Of a stretch of 64,000 nt of DNA, positions 55,793 to 63,993 are shown in pieces (position 1 is the stretch's first letter; the number at the start of each line of letters is the position of its first letter). Made by a program: the position numbers and the translations under genes. The notes under the pieces were generated by a model. The model was given only the letters and a program-made list of their open reading frames with translations. It ran no database searches and was not told where the DNA came from. This DNA comes from Sporosarcina sp. HYO08 (GTDB taxonomy: Bacteria > Bacillota > Bacilli > Bacillales_A > Planococcaceae), in the NCBI RefSeq assembly GCF_001563475.1, contig NZ_LPUT01000001.1, forward strand, positions 534,306 through 598,305. Direction: 5' to 3'.

Positions 55793-55969
55793 ATGAAGAA
55801 GTGGACGGGCTACGCGCCTTACAATTTTCGCAAGATGCAGGTACTCTCCATGCACTCGGTAGGAGCTAATCTTGCGACGATTGCAAAACAGACGGGACAC
55901 CATTTGTTGTAGACGCTGGACAAACAATATCTCGAAGTTTTGGATTTCGCGGTGGACAGATACCTCTAA
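55793..55969 (+). pseudogene. Tyrosine recombinase (phage integrase) C-terminal remnant
   Basis: The frame reads MKKWTGYAPYNFRKMQVLSM, then ANLATIAKQTGHH, an in-frame TAG (55910-55912), and TLDKQYLEVLDFAVDRYL. The spacing of FRK (for LRH), ATIAKQTGHH (for the GH box) and the Tyr in DKQY fits the integrase active-site region. It is short and interrupted, so non-functional. Confidence 0.4.
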
Positions 55970-56596
55970 AAATTGTCTATATTAATAGGAAGAAACTCAA
56001 ATCAACATTAGAGTGATTTTGATAGGGAAACGGAGTTATAAGAAGAAATCAATGAAGTGATAATCTGCCTGGAATAAGAATTCGACGAGACAAAAGCAAA
56101 CAATCAATTAATAGATCGTCAATTCCATTAGTCAGAAATTAGTTGCTGAATAGAAGGTAATAAAAGAACGGGATTCCTCCCGTCAGCCATGTAATTGTAT
56201 AACAAAGGAGGGGTCCTGTTGAATAAAGACATTATAATTAATCTAGATGAAATTACGTTAGAGTTCGATATAATGGAACTAACTTTGGGCTGTATTATAG
56301 TTATTTAGAAGGAGATAACGAAAGGGAAGGAACTTCCGGAACACGGGGATTATCGGATTGTGGTGTATCAGGGCAGAGTACAGCGGATGCATAGGGAGGA
56401 GAGAGAGGAGTTCTGATACAGATAGTAATATCCATTCTAATGATACATGGGGTATTAATATTGCTCTCTTTAAGAAGTAGTATTATTTCTAAAATAGTTT
56501 GGTTTCTCCAGTTGATGTATATCGTTATTCCATACAAAATTTTCAAGTGCTAAATGATTATCGAAGCAATGTTACGTTCTTCATGAAGGGAAAAGG

Positions 56597-56731
56597 ATGA
56601 GTATGGGCAAGATAGCGGAAGATTTGGGATTGAAGAAGACCGTGCAGCAGCACTTTGAACGAGCTAGGGTAAAAGTGAAAGAAAGAGTAGGAGAAGAAGC
56701 TTCATTACGTACGAAGCCTCTCTCTATATGA
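56597..56731 (+). pseudogene. Phage sigma/ArpU-like HTH fragment
   Basis: 44 codons reading MGKIAEDLGLKKTVQQHFER and ARVKVKERV. This looks like the C-terminal HTH of phage-type sigma-like regulators (IAxxLGxSxxTVQxHxxRARxK). One residue of the turn seems missing. It is likely a remnant. Confidence 0.4.
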
Positions 56732-56808
56732 GGGGGCATTCGAACGACTGAACCGTTCCGAAAGCCCCTGTATATACGTATGTTGTTTTAGCTCATCCTG
56801 ATATTATT

Positions 56809-57516
56809 GTGGGGGAGGCGGGAGATCTGAAAGATATAAAGATGAATATAGTAACTGGATTTTTGGTATTAATAGGTGTATTTACAGTTTTGTTAAGTTG
56901 GCTACATTTGTTAGGTTGGTCTTATGGCGGAAATGAGGTATTAATATCTGCCGCTATAGGACTGATAGGTGCAATAGTTGGAGGAGCGATTTCAGGGGTG
57001 TTGACATTGCTTGGAGTGTCAATTTCTATTCGAGATAGTGCAAAATTACGTGAGAAAGATGATTTGCCGGGTAAAATAAGTCGTATCGAGAATGCGATTG
57101 ACATTTTGGAGAGAGTTACTGAAATCGATTTAGCCTTTGATGCAAGAAGTCATAAGAATCGATTTGTACAAGTGGATTATTCTACGATGTATAAGATTCT
57201 AGATGATTATAATGAATTAACTGAAATTATTCCTAAGAAGTTAAAAAATGATTTTATTTACATTGATGCAGAAGCGTATCAAATGTATTTAAGATTCAAG
57301 GATCAAGTTCAATTATTAGGAATGACATTTATTAATGAGGTCGGTTTGGAATCAGAAGATTATAAAGACTCCAAAGTAACTAGTTTGGCAGGATTCATTG
57401 ATTTTTTGTATAAACGCGATAAAAAATTTACTTATCAACTTGGGATGATATATGCGGATTTACATGTACAATTAGCATTAAAGCATGAACAACTAATAGA
57501 GGAATTAGATTATTAG
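56809..57516 (+). CDS. Hypothetical protein with two N-terminal transmembrane helices
   Basis: About 235 residues. Hydrophobic helices lie at about 14-36 and 42-70 (the latter Gly/Ile-rich), followed by a soluble helical domain of about 160 residues. No family recognised. GTG at 56809 overlaps GGGGGAGG; ATG at 56842 is an alternative start. It lies 100 bp before the DUF4297 gene on the same strand, and its AT-rich codon use is like it, so it may belong to the same module. Confidence 0.65.
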   Translation: MGEAGDLKDIKMNIVTGFLVLIGVFTVLLSWLHLLGWSYGGNEVLISAAIGLIGAIVGGAISGVLTLLGVSISIRDSAKLREKDDLPGKISRIENAIDILERVTEIDLAFDARSHKNRFVQVDYSTMYKILDDYNELTEIIPKKLKNDFIYIDAEAYQMYLRFKDQVQLLGMTFINEVGLESEDYKDSKVTSLAGFIDFLYKRDKKFTYQLGMIYADLHVQLALKHEQLIEELDY

Positions 57517-57585
57517 TACGTCATCTCTTTGGAGGTGCTTTTTTCTCAATTCCGTTCGGGAAGTCGCAAATAATCGAGTGAACGT

Positions 57586-57605
57586 TAAGGAGTTGTATTA
57601 TCATA
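57586..57605 (+). promoter_or_regulatory. Ribosome site with no ATG/GTG/TTG in frame
   Basis: TTAAGGAG (57585-57592) precedes in-frame ATT (57597), ATC (57600) and ATA (57603) codons of the DUF4297 gene. The first ordinary in-frame start, TTG at 57621, lies 28 nt away and has no site of its own. Confidence 0.45.
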
Positions 57606-57620
57606 AAAACAGAATTACGA

Positions 57621-58685
57621 TTGGATAACTTTAAACCAAGAGAGAACAGTGGTTCAAGATCTACAAATCGTTTAAATCTGCAGGCATCATATGCAATAAT
57701 CAAAATTCTTGAGTCTCATGAATCTGATTTTACTGTAGTAATGGATTTAGTCGATGATTTGGCAATATTTTTTAATGAAGGAAAAAATAATATTAATACA
57801 TATCAAATTAAAACAGTCGGATCAAAAAGCTCTAATTACAAGTTAAATTCACTGATATCGGATGATGTCTTTTTAAAATTATATGATCATGTAGAACAGT
57901 TCGAAAAAAGCATCAATTCGATTAACCTCATTACGAATATGCCAATTTCTCATACTTATAAAGATCCTATTGAGAATAAAAACAAAACAGTTATCGTTTC
58001 TAACACGAAAATCCGGCTAAATCAATTACAACCAGAAGTTCGAATGAAAATTGAAGGAAATATGAAAAAGAGTTCGCATTTCATAAAACATGGGCTTTCT
58101 GATAAATTCACATTTTCTCTCTGGGATATATCAGTCACATCTCATTATCAAATTACCCAAGCAGCCCTATTAGAATTTTGTTCAAATGAATACCCTTATA
58201 TGGATAGTAAAACAATAACTGCATTGCATAAGACTTTATACGAACATTTATTAAACAAACAATCCTATGAATTTGAATTAACTGATGATATGGAGGAAGT
58301 TTTTAAACATAAGAGTTATTCTAGTAACTCATTTAAAGCGTTGTTATATCAAGCAACGTCTGTAGGAACGTTAACAATGGAGAAAATTAATTCTGATTAT
58401 ATACATTTTGATAATTTGTTACATGAAACTAAGTACAATCAAGCTTTAGTAAGATTGAAAACTAAAATATTTCAACATACAAACTTGTTTGAACGTAATT
58501 TTGAAATAATAGCGCCTGAAATCCAAAAAACACTATCTAAAGTAAAAACAAAAAAAGAATTATTCGAAGTATTAATTCTTCAACTCAATACAGAACTGGT
58601 ATATGAGTTAAGTCAAATAGAAAAAGAATTATTGCTAATAAATGGGATCGAAGAAGTTTTGAAAAGGGGATTAGAGGATGAATAA
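57621..58685 (+). CDS. DUF4297 (Cap4-type dsDNA nuclease) protein, LmuA-like
   Basis: About 354 residues. The N-terminal domain opens SGSRSTNRLNLQASYAIIKI and carries Asp45/Asp46 in VDDLAIFF and Gln62-x-Lys64 in NTYQIKTVG, the PD-(D/E)XK-like core of DUF4297/Cap4 nucleases. The C-terminal half is helical with no motif seen. It overlaps the next gene, a Rad50-like ATPase, by 8 nt. This pairing matches Lamassu-Cap4 (LmuA-LmuB) and wider ABC-3C defence layouts. The real start may be upstream at a non-ATG codon. Confidence 0.8.
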   Translation: MDNFKPRENSGSRSTNRLNLQASYAIIKILESHESDFTVVMDLVDDLAIFFNEGKNNINTYQIKTVGSKSSNYKLNSLISDDVFLKLYDHVEQFEKSINSINLITNMPISHTYKDPIENKNKTVIVSNTKIRLNQLQPEVRMKIEGNMKKSSHFIKHGLSDKFTFSLWDISVTSHYQITQAALLEFCSNEYPYMDSKTITALHKTLYEHLLNKQSYEFELTDDMEEVFKHKSYSSNSFKALLYQATSVGTLTMEKINSDYIHFDNLLHETKYNQALVRLKTKIFQHTNLFERNFEIIAPEIQKTLSKVKTKKELFEVLILQLNTELVYELSQIEKELLLINGIEEVLKRGLEDE

Positions 58686-60432
58686 TTTAATGTTTAAACA
58701 ATTAGAAATTATAGACATAGTCACATACGAAGCATTTTCGATTGAGTTTGTTAAAGGGGTCAATATTATTACAAGCACTGATAATAGTGTAGGTAAATCT
58801 ACTATTTTAAAATCTTTATATTACGTCCTTGGTGCTGAAGTTAAATTTGGTCATAGAATCAATCCGAAAAATTTACTGATCATATTGAAATTTACTTTCA
58901 ATAACGACGAGTACACAATTATGAGAAATCAAAATGCATATAAGGTGATCGAGCCTAATAATATTATAAATTCATTTCATAACAATAAAGCAATTTCTAA
59001 GTTTTTGTCAGAACTTTATGGTTTCAAAATTGAAATTGAAGGGACAAAAAAGAGAATTGAAAGTGCACCTCCAGTCTTTTATTATTTGCCTTATTATATT
59101 GACCAGATGAAAGGGTGGCAACCAGATCCTGAAAATTTTGAGAGGTTAGGACAATTCAATAAACCTAAAAGAGATGCTTCGTTGTATTTTCATTTAGGGA
59201 TATTAGGGGACGACTACCTTAGTTTAATAAATAGAAAGGAAGAACTTAGTAACGAAAAAAAAGATTTAAATATAAAGCATGAACATACACATAACTTGTT
59301 AAAAATTATTGAAGAAGAAGTTACCTCATTTGATATTTCATTAAATAACTCTGATGAATTACTTTTACAAAAAAGAACTCACTTGAAAAAATATCAAAAA
59401 TACAATTTTGATGCAAATAATATTAAACAAAAATTATTGGAGTATAAAGAAACTCTTTATCAATTGAATTTTACTATAAAAAATATAGATAAATCAGTAA
59501 GAAATGAAGAGTCTAAGAAAAAATTAATCAATGAAACAGACTTATATATTGATTGCCCAAACTGCGAGTTTGAATTTAATATTCCACAAAACAAACTTTT
59601 CAAAGTCAATTATAACGTCGAGGAATTGCAATCTCATAAGGTTGAATTATTGGATAAAAAATCAAAATTGATTAATGAAATTACAAAAATTGAAAAAGAA
59701 CTTTATATATTTTCCCTCCAATTAAATGAGATCGAGCAGATTCAGAGTGGAAATTCTAATTCACTTGAAAGTATTATGAAATTCAAGGGATTAGAATCCA
59801 CTAAGAATAAGTTGTTAACTAAGCTAAAAGAATATACGGTCTCAATTGCTGAAATTGAAATTGACATTAAAAAAATCACAGCAAAAATCACTAAAATAAA
59901 TAAACAAAAATCACAAATTGACTATAAATATAGTGAGTTTTTAGAAGAATACTTTAGCCTATTTGAAATAACAGAAATTGTAATTGAGGATAATAATCGG
60001 AAACAATTTGTTCCGAGTAAAACTTTTTCAAGTGATGGAGCGAATCAAATAAAATTAAATTTAGCTCGACTCTATTCGCTGGTAAGTTTAATAAACCATT
60101 ACAAAAATGGAGTTTTATTCCCCATAGTTATTGACTCACCTAAAACCGGAGAACAGAGCTTTAAAAACAATAAAAATACATTAGATAATCTAGTACATAA
60201 AATCAAATTAGACAATCAAACTATAATAGCAACTATTGATTTCGAATTAAGTAGTAATAAAAGGAAATTTAAATTAATAAAGCGTAGCCGCAGAGCTAAG
60301 TTAATTCAAAACAAAAAACTGAAAGTAATTAAACTGGCTGATAGAGAAGCGAGTCTATTAAACTCTAGCATTTTTAATGAAAGCCTACAAAAATATGAGG
60401 AATATATAAGAATATTTACAACTGATCAATGA
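58678..60432 (+). CDS. Rad50/SMC-like ATPase, LmuB-like
   Basis: 584 residues. Walker A STDNSVGKST is at residues 33-42. A long coiled coil (about 185-420) contains one CPNC pair (near 293-296), like half of a zinc hook. The signature region SSDGANQIKLNLARLYSL (about 450-467) and Walker B IVIDSPKTGEQ (about 482-492) follow. The domain order is that of SMC/Rad50-type proteins, but it is shorter and the signature differs from LSGG. It is translationally coupled to the nuclease gene. The likely role is to sense DNA ends and activate the partner nuclease. Confidence 0.82.
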   Translation: MNNLMFKQLEIIDIVTYEAFSIEFVKGVNIITSTDNSVGKSTILKSLYYVLGAEVKFGHRINPKNLLIILKFTFNNDEYTIMRNQNAYKVIEPNNIINSFHNNKAISKFLSELYGFKIEIEGTKKRIESAPPVFYYLPYYIDQMKGWQPDPENFERLGQFNKPKRDASLYFHLGILGDDYLSLINRKEELSNEKKDLNIKHEHTHNLLKIIEEEVTSFDISLNNSDELLLQKRTHLKKYQKYNFDANNIKQKLLEYKETLYQLNFTIKNIDKSVRNEESKKKLINETDLYIDCPNCEFEFNIPQNKLFKVNYNVEELQSHKVELLDKKSKLINEITKIEKELYIFSLQLNEIEQIQSGNSNSLESIMKFKGLESTKNKLLTKLKEYTVSIAEIEIDIKKITAKITKINKQKSQIDYKYSEFLEEYFSLFEITEIVIEDNNRKQFVPSKTFSSDGANQIKLNLARLYSLVSLINHYKNGVLFPIVIDSPKTGEQSFKNNKNTLDNLVHKIKLDNQTIIATIDFELSSNKRKFKLIKRSRRAKLIQNKKLKVIKLADREASLLNSSIFNESLQKYEEYIRIFTTDQ

Positions 60433-60751
60433 TGTCTAAAGAATTCAAAAAGAGCGTTAAATCACTTTTCATATCATGACTTTTCGGCAGTTGATCCTGA
60501 CGGGTAACCCCTTGTAACTACGATAACAAAAAAAACCTGAACCTGAAGGCGCGGAGGTTGATTCTGTAAGGTAAAACAAACTAAAAACAGCTAGGTTTTT
60601 AAAATGAATCACATCTCTAAGTGTATCAATTCTATCGTTGAAAGATAGTGGAAAAAATTGGAGGAAGGTAAGCCCGTAATCAAACAACGCATATAAACAT
60701 GCAGCACCTCCAGGTACGATAAACGTATCAATTTAAAGGAGGTGCTTTTCA
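60433..60751. other. Non-coding region before the IS66 remnant
   Basis: No gene seen. It includes an RBS-sequestering hairpin at its right end (60703-60746). Confidence 0.4.
60703..60746 (+). promoter_or_regulatory. Hairpin that masks the ribosome site of the IS66-like frame
   Basis: AGCACCTCC (60703-60711) pairs perfectly with GGAGGTGCT (60738-60746). The right arm contains the ribosome site for the ATG at 60752. Such masking is known to limit transposase expression from outside transcripts in several insertion sequences. Confidence 0.6.
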
Positions 60752-60970
60752 ATGCCAGAACAACCATTAGTCATCGTCCCCGTTACACTGCATCCTATTG
60801 CAAACACTAACCAGCCAAAATCCCTCCGGTTTTTGTACGATTACACTCGCACATGCCGAAATCACCTTCCAAAATGGTGTGGAGGAGCGCATCATCCAAA
60901 CAATTATGAGGGAGCTGATGAACCGATGAGGCAGGATTACACCGAGGTCAAAAATATCTATATCGTCTAA
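60752..60970 (+). pseudogene. IS66-family remnant (TnpA end plus TnpB start, frameshifted)
   Basis: The frame begins MPEQPLVIVPVTLHP. After a frameshift near the T-run at about 60829 the alternative frame gives ITLAHAEITFQNG and EERIIQTIMRELMNR then stop, typical of IS66 TnpA ends. It is followed at once by MRQDYTEVKNIYIV, the start of a TnpB-like protein, which ends prematurely. No DDE transposase follows. The call rests on motif likeness. Confidence 0.5.
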
Positions 60971-61239
60971 GCTCTCAATATGGCTCACATGAAGCTCTAT
61001 TTAAGCAGTCAATCCAATTCATAATTTCATCAAAGCACCTCATAACGTGACTGTGGGTTTCTGTCATGACAATTTTAGAGTATTTTTGGTGAAAGTCCAT
61101 CACAAAAATGGGGGATGTTGAATTCAGATAGCTTTTAACTATTTATATTATGTTTAATAAGTAGTAAAAAGTGGCTAGGTTTGTTAAAATTGAACTAGAA
61201 TTCAAATCTACAGATCAGATTATTATTGGAGGTTTATGC

Positions 61240-61437
61240 ATGGCGAAAGATAAGGAAAAGCAAATTGCTTTTTATATGACACAACGTTCAGCAAAAGAAT
61301 TAGATGAAATACAAAAGATTTTCGATGAACGTGAGGGACGTGTAACAAAAGCATATATTCTCAATCAAGCTATTTATAAATACTATGAGTACGTAAAAGA
61401 ACACTATGGCATTAATGATGAAAAAGTAGAAAAGTAA
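61240..61437 (+). CDS. Small ribbon-helix-helix-like protein
   Basis: 65 residues. KQIAFYMTQRSAKELDEIQK suggests a beta strand then helix, followed by a helix ending in GRVTKAYILNQAIYKYYEYV, as in Arc/CopG-type DNA-binding proteins. ATG at 61240 follows GGAGG. It lies directly before the restriction-modification pair and could regulate it. Tentative. Confidence 0.55.
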   Translation: MAKDKEKQIAFYMTQRSAKELDEIQKIFDEREGRVTKAYILNQAIYKYYEYVKEHYGINDEKVEK

Positions 61438-61504
61438 GGTACTTTGATGTCGATAAAGGTGCCTGTAGGCTCTTGTGTTTGTAAAAAAATAGGAGTGTAT
61501 ACAA

Positions 61505-62506
61505 GTGACAAATTCAATTAATATCATTCGGAGTAAGAATAAAAAATTAGTAGTTCATGAGGTTGATATTTCTCATGTTAGATTAGTTGAACTATCTCAA
61601 TTAGCTGACCAAGCAAAACCTTTTTATGATTGGGTTGAGAGAAGAACTAAAAATGTTATGAAAAACTCAAAATCATTTGAGGATAACATTATGATTATGA
61701 CAAAAGAGCAAATTGCTCAAGTTATTAAGGATTGCTATACGGATAACTCTAGTAAAGTTCCTATGCTTTTTGACGGAGTAGGTAGAAGCTACCCCCATAA
61801 TAAGGCTTGTTTCTATTTTCTGTCTTGGATTATTCGTGACGCTCCTCAACAAAGGCTATCTCCGTTAATTTCAAGGATGACAAGACATAATAAAGATTTG
61901 AAGAAAATTGAGGCAGAAATTGACTCGTTAGCTGCTTTATATGTTGAATATAGAAATAATGCAAGAAACTTTAAATGGGAATCTATTCGTGAGGTTGTCA
62001 TTGATAGGCTTGAGGGGTCAAGGAGAAGTATCAGTGGACACTTGTTAGAAGCTAACATTCGTGCTTCAATAGCCACTGCCTTCCAAAATTATTATGCGAT
62101 TAATATGGACTACGGAGTTTACGATAATATAGTTATCAATAACAAACAAATTTCTATTGGATCAGATACTATCGATGTTTCAGCTATGTTAACTAAAGAC
62201 AAAAATATAAAGTATCTTTATATACCTGTTAAATCGCGTGAAACAGAGGGGGGAGGACACTCTCATTTATTTTCAAGAGATATTATTACAGCTGTAAATA
62301 ATATTAAAGCTAATGTTCCAATCGCCCATATTGCGGTTGTTATTGTAGCAACAAACTGGTCAAATTCCGAAATTGAGTCAATTTTGAAAGATATTGATAT
62401 TGTTTTCCATTTTGATATGAACCCAAATGAATTAAATATTCTTGATGATGACTCTCAACGTGAAATAAATGTTTATATAGAAAGGGTTTTAAAAGGTGAA
62501 ATCTAA
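61505..62506 (+). CDS. Probable type II restriction endonuclease
   Basis: 333 residues. DTIDVSAML (about 221-229) and YIPVKSRET (about 239-247) fit a PD-(D/E)XK nuclease core (D then ExK-like, here VKSRE). The call also rests on its coupling to a DNA methyltransferase, whose start overlaps its end by 11 nt. The recognition site cannot be read from sequence. The GTG start follows AGGAGTG. The gene is AT-rich. Confidence 0.72.
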   Translation: MTNSINIIRSKNKKLVVHEVDISHVRLVELSQLADQAKPFYDWVERRTKNVMKNSKSFEDNIMIMTKEQIAQVIKDCYTDNSSKVPMLFDGVGRSYPHNKACFYFLSWIIRDAPQQRLSPLISRMTRHNKDLKKIEAEIDSLAALYVEYRNNARNFKWESIREVVIDRLEGSRRSISGHLLEANIRASIATAFQNYYAINMDYGVYDNIVINNKQISIGSDTIDVSAMLTKDKNIKYLYIPVKSRETEGGGHSHLFSRDIITAVNNIKANVPIAHIAVVIVATNWSNSEIESILKDIDIVFHFDMNPNELNILDDDSQREINVYIERVLKGEI

Positions 62507-63389
62507 TCAAATTTTAAATGGCGATGTCCGTGAAGTAGCAAAAGAATTGGAACCTAACTCAATTCAAACAATTATTACAAGTCCGCCATATTTTGGTTTA
62601 CGAAAATATAGTAAAGATGCTGTTGAGTCTAAAAATGAAATTGGGCGTGAACAGACTATTACAGAGTATATTGACGACCTTGTATCTGTTTTTGAAAACT
62701 TAAAACCTGCACTGAAAAAAGATGGAACTGTTTGGGTAAATCTCGGTGATGCGTACGTTAAGGGAAATTTACAAGGGGCTCCTTGGAGATTTGCTTTAGC
62801 TATGCAAGATAAAGGTTGGATTTTAAGAAGCGACATAATTTGGCATAAACCAAATGCAATGCCATCTTCTGTGAAAAATCGACCAACTACCGACCACGAG
62901 TATATTTTCTTATTCACACTTGACCAAAAAAATTATTACTATAATGCCGATGCAATTAGAGAAGAACATGTTACTTTTTCTGAAAACTCTAAAATGAAAG
63001 GTGGACGTAATCATTTAGGCAAAAAAGGAGGAACTCCAGAGCAAGGAAAAAATGCCGGAAATCCAAACCTACACGACGGACGCTGGGACCAAGCATTTCA
63101 CCCACTTGGAAGAAATAAGAGGACAGTTTGGAATATTCCACTTGGAAAATATAAAGGAGCGCATTTTGCAGTATTCCCAGAAAAACTTGTTGAAACTTGT
63201 TTATTAGCATCTACCAAAGAGGGAGATATCGTATTAGACCCGTTCTTTGGCTCTGGAACAACTGGAGTTGTTGCATTAAAACATAATCGTGATTATTTAG
63301 GTATTGAACTTGTTAAAGAGTATGCTGAATTAGCGCAAAATAGATTAAATGAATTTAGTCCACAGTTAAATTTATTTGGATCGAAATAG
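62496..63389 (+). CDS. DNA methyltransferase (beta-type, m4C or m6A)
   Basis: 297 residues. Catalytic motif IV TSPPYF (about 28-33) comes first and the SAM-binding motif I DPFFGSGTTG (about 248-257) last, which is the beta class order. A target-recognition region lies between. TSPPY is compatible with N4-cytosine or N6-adenine methylation. The GTG start overlaps the restriction gene. It protects host DNA from the paired nuclease. Confidence 0.93.
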   Translation: MKSNQILNGDVREVAKELEPNSIQTIITSPPYFGLRKYSKDAVESKNEIGREQTITEYIDDLVSVFENLKPALKKDGTVWVNLGDAYVKGNLQGAPWRFALAMQDKGWILRSDIIWHKPNAMPSSVKNRPTTDHEYIFLFTLDQKNYYYNADAIREEHVTFSENSKMKGGRNHLGKKGGTPEQGKNAGNPNLHDGRWDQAFHPLGRNKRTVWNIPLGKYKGAHFAVFPEKLVETCLLASTKEGDIVLDPFFGSGTTGVVALKHNRDYLGIELVKEYAELAQNRLNEFSPQLNLFGSK

Positions 63390-63536
63390 ATTTTCGTCCT
63401 CGTAAACAATTTGCAAACACTAGGTATAAATTCATAACTAATCTTGTTCACTCTTACAACTAAAAAGCCTTTACAATAAGCATTCAAAACCTTACAATGT
63501 TGAGGGAACACAGAGCGGGAGTAATATTAATTATTT

Positions 63537-63562
63537 GAGAACCTATTTATAGGTTCTCTTTT
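63537..63562 (+). terminator. Terminator downstream of the restriction-modification genes
   Basis: GAGAACCTA (63537-63545) pairs perfectly with TAGGTTCTC (63550-63558), followed by TTTT. Confidence 0.85.
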
Positions 63563-63669
63563 CATTATGCAACCGTATGGTATATACTAGTCCCCAGAAG
63601 GTCTTTGAACCGAGTTCGTTAATATGTAATACTCCCTAGTAAACACCTTAACGAATTTGCGACAATTGA

Positions 63670-63700
63670 CCTTCTAATTTATTGAAATTAGGAGGTTTTT
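63670..63700 (+). promoter_or_regulatory. Hairpin with T-run, overlapping an AGGAGG site
   Basis: CCTTCTAATTT (63670-63680) pairs, with one G-T, with AAATTAGGAGG (63685-63695), followed by T6. It could terminate transcription or mask the ribosome site of the short frame at 63704. Confidence 0.55.
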
Positions 63701-63783
63701 TCTATGGGCAGAAAACCTGGTATTTTTCCATTCAATCAGAAGAAGTTAACCTTTTAAAAGTTATCCGTGACTAGAGATAAGTA

Positions 63784-63821
63784 AAAAAAGCGACCGGTCA
63801 ATATGGAGAGGGCGCTTTTTT
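63784..63821. terminator. Terminator-like hairpin
   Basis: AAAAAAGCG (63784-63792) pairs with CGCTTTTTT (63813-63821). Confidence 0.55.
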
Positions 63822-63920
63822 ATAAGAGAAAACCCTAATATACAGAAATATCCCATCTTATATAATATATTTAGGAGCATTCCTGTTAGAAGCTTTTTAG
63901 GGGACTTGAACATAAAAAGC

Positions 63921-63985
63921 CCTCTTGGTATGATGCGGGGTGTCAAATCTGAGCGAATTGACCCCTAATTTAGATACCAAGGAGG
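63921..63985 (+). promoter_or_regulatory. Large two-part hairpin masking a ribosome site
   Basis: Outer stem CCTCTTGGTAT (63921-63931) with ATACCAAGGAGG (63974-63985) and inner stem GGGGTGTCAA with TTGACCCC. The AAGGAGG site for the ATG at 63994 is inside the outer stem. This layout is typical of insertion-sequence left ends. Confidence 0.55.
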
Positions 63986-63993
63986 ACTCATTT

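Larger units (their letters stand above)
55556..56808. other. Degenerate mobile-element region
   Basis: No intact gene. It contains short decayed frames: a tyrosine-recombinase-like fragment (55793-55969), a 29-codon frame at 56219-56308 with an AAAGGAGGGG site (MNKDIIINLDEITLEFDI, phage-like), a fragment KELPEHGDYRIVVYQGRV near 56326-56415 and an HTH fragment (56597-56731). An inverted pair GGTGCCTGTG/CACAGGCACC lies at 55598-55607 and 55732-55741. Confidence 0.6.
63390..63993. other. Non-coding region with several hairpins
   Basis: No full gene seen. A terminator lies at 63537-63558 and a hairpin-masked ribosome site at 63670-63695 precedes a 17-codon frame (63704-63757, MGRKPGIFPFNQKKLTF). 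A terminator-like hairpin lies at 63784-63821. Confidence 0.5.

Noticed and set aside
56301..56546. 81-codon minus-strand frame in the debris region
   Set aside because: No ribosome site and no motif; the plus strand carries the phage-like fragments.
60469..60687. 72-codon minus-strand frame
   Set aside because: No ribosome site, no motif, low-complexity translation.
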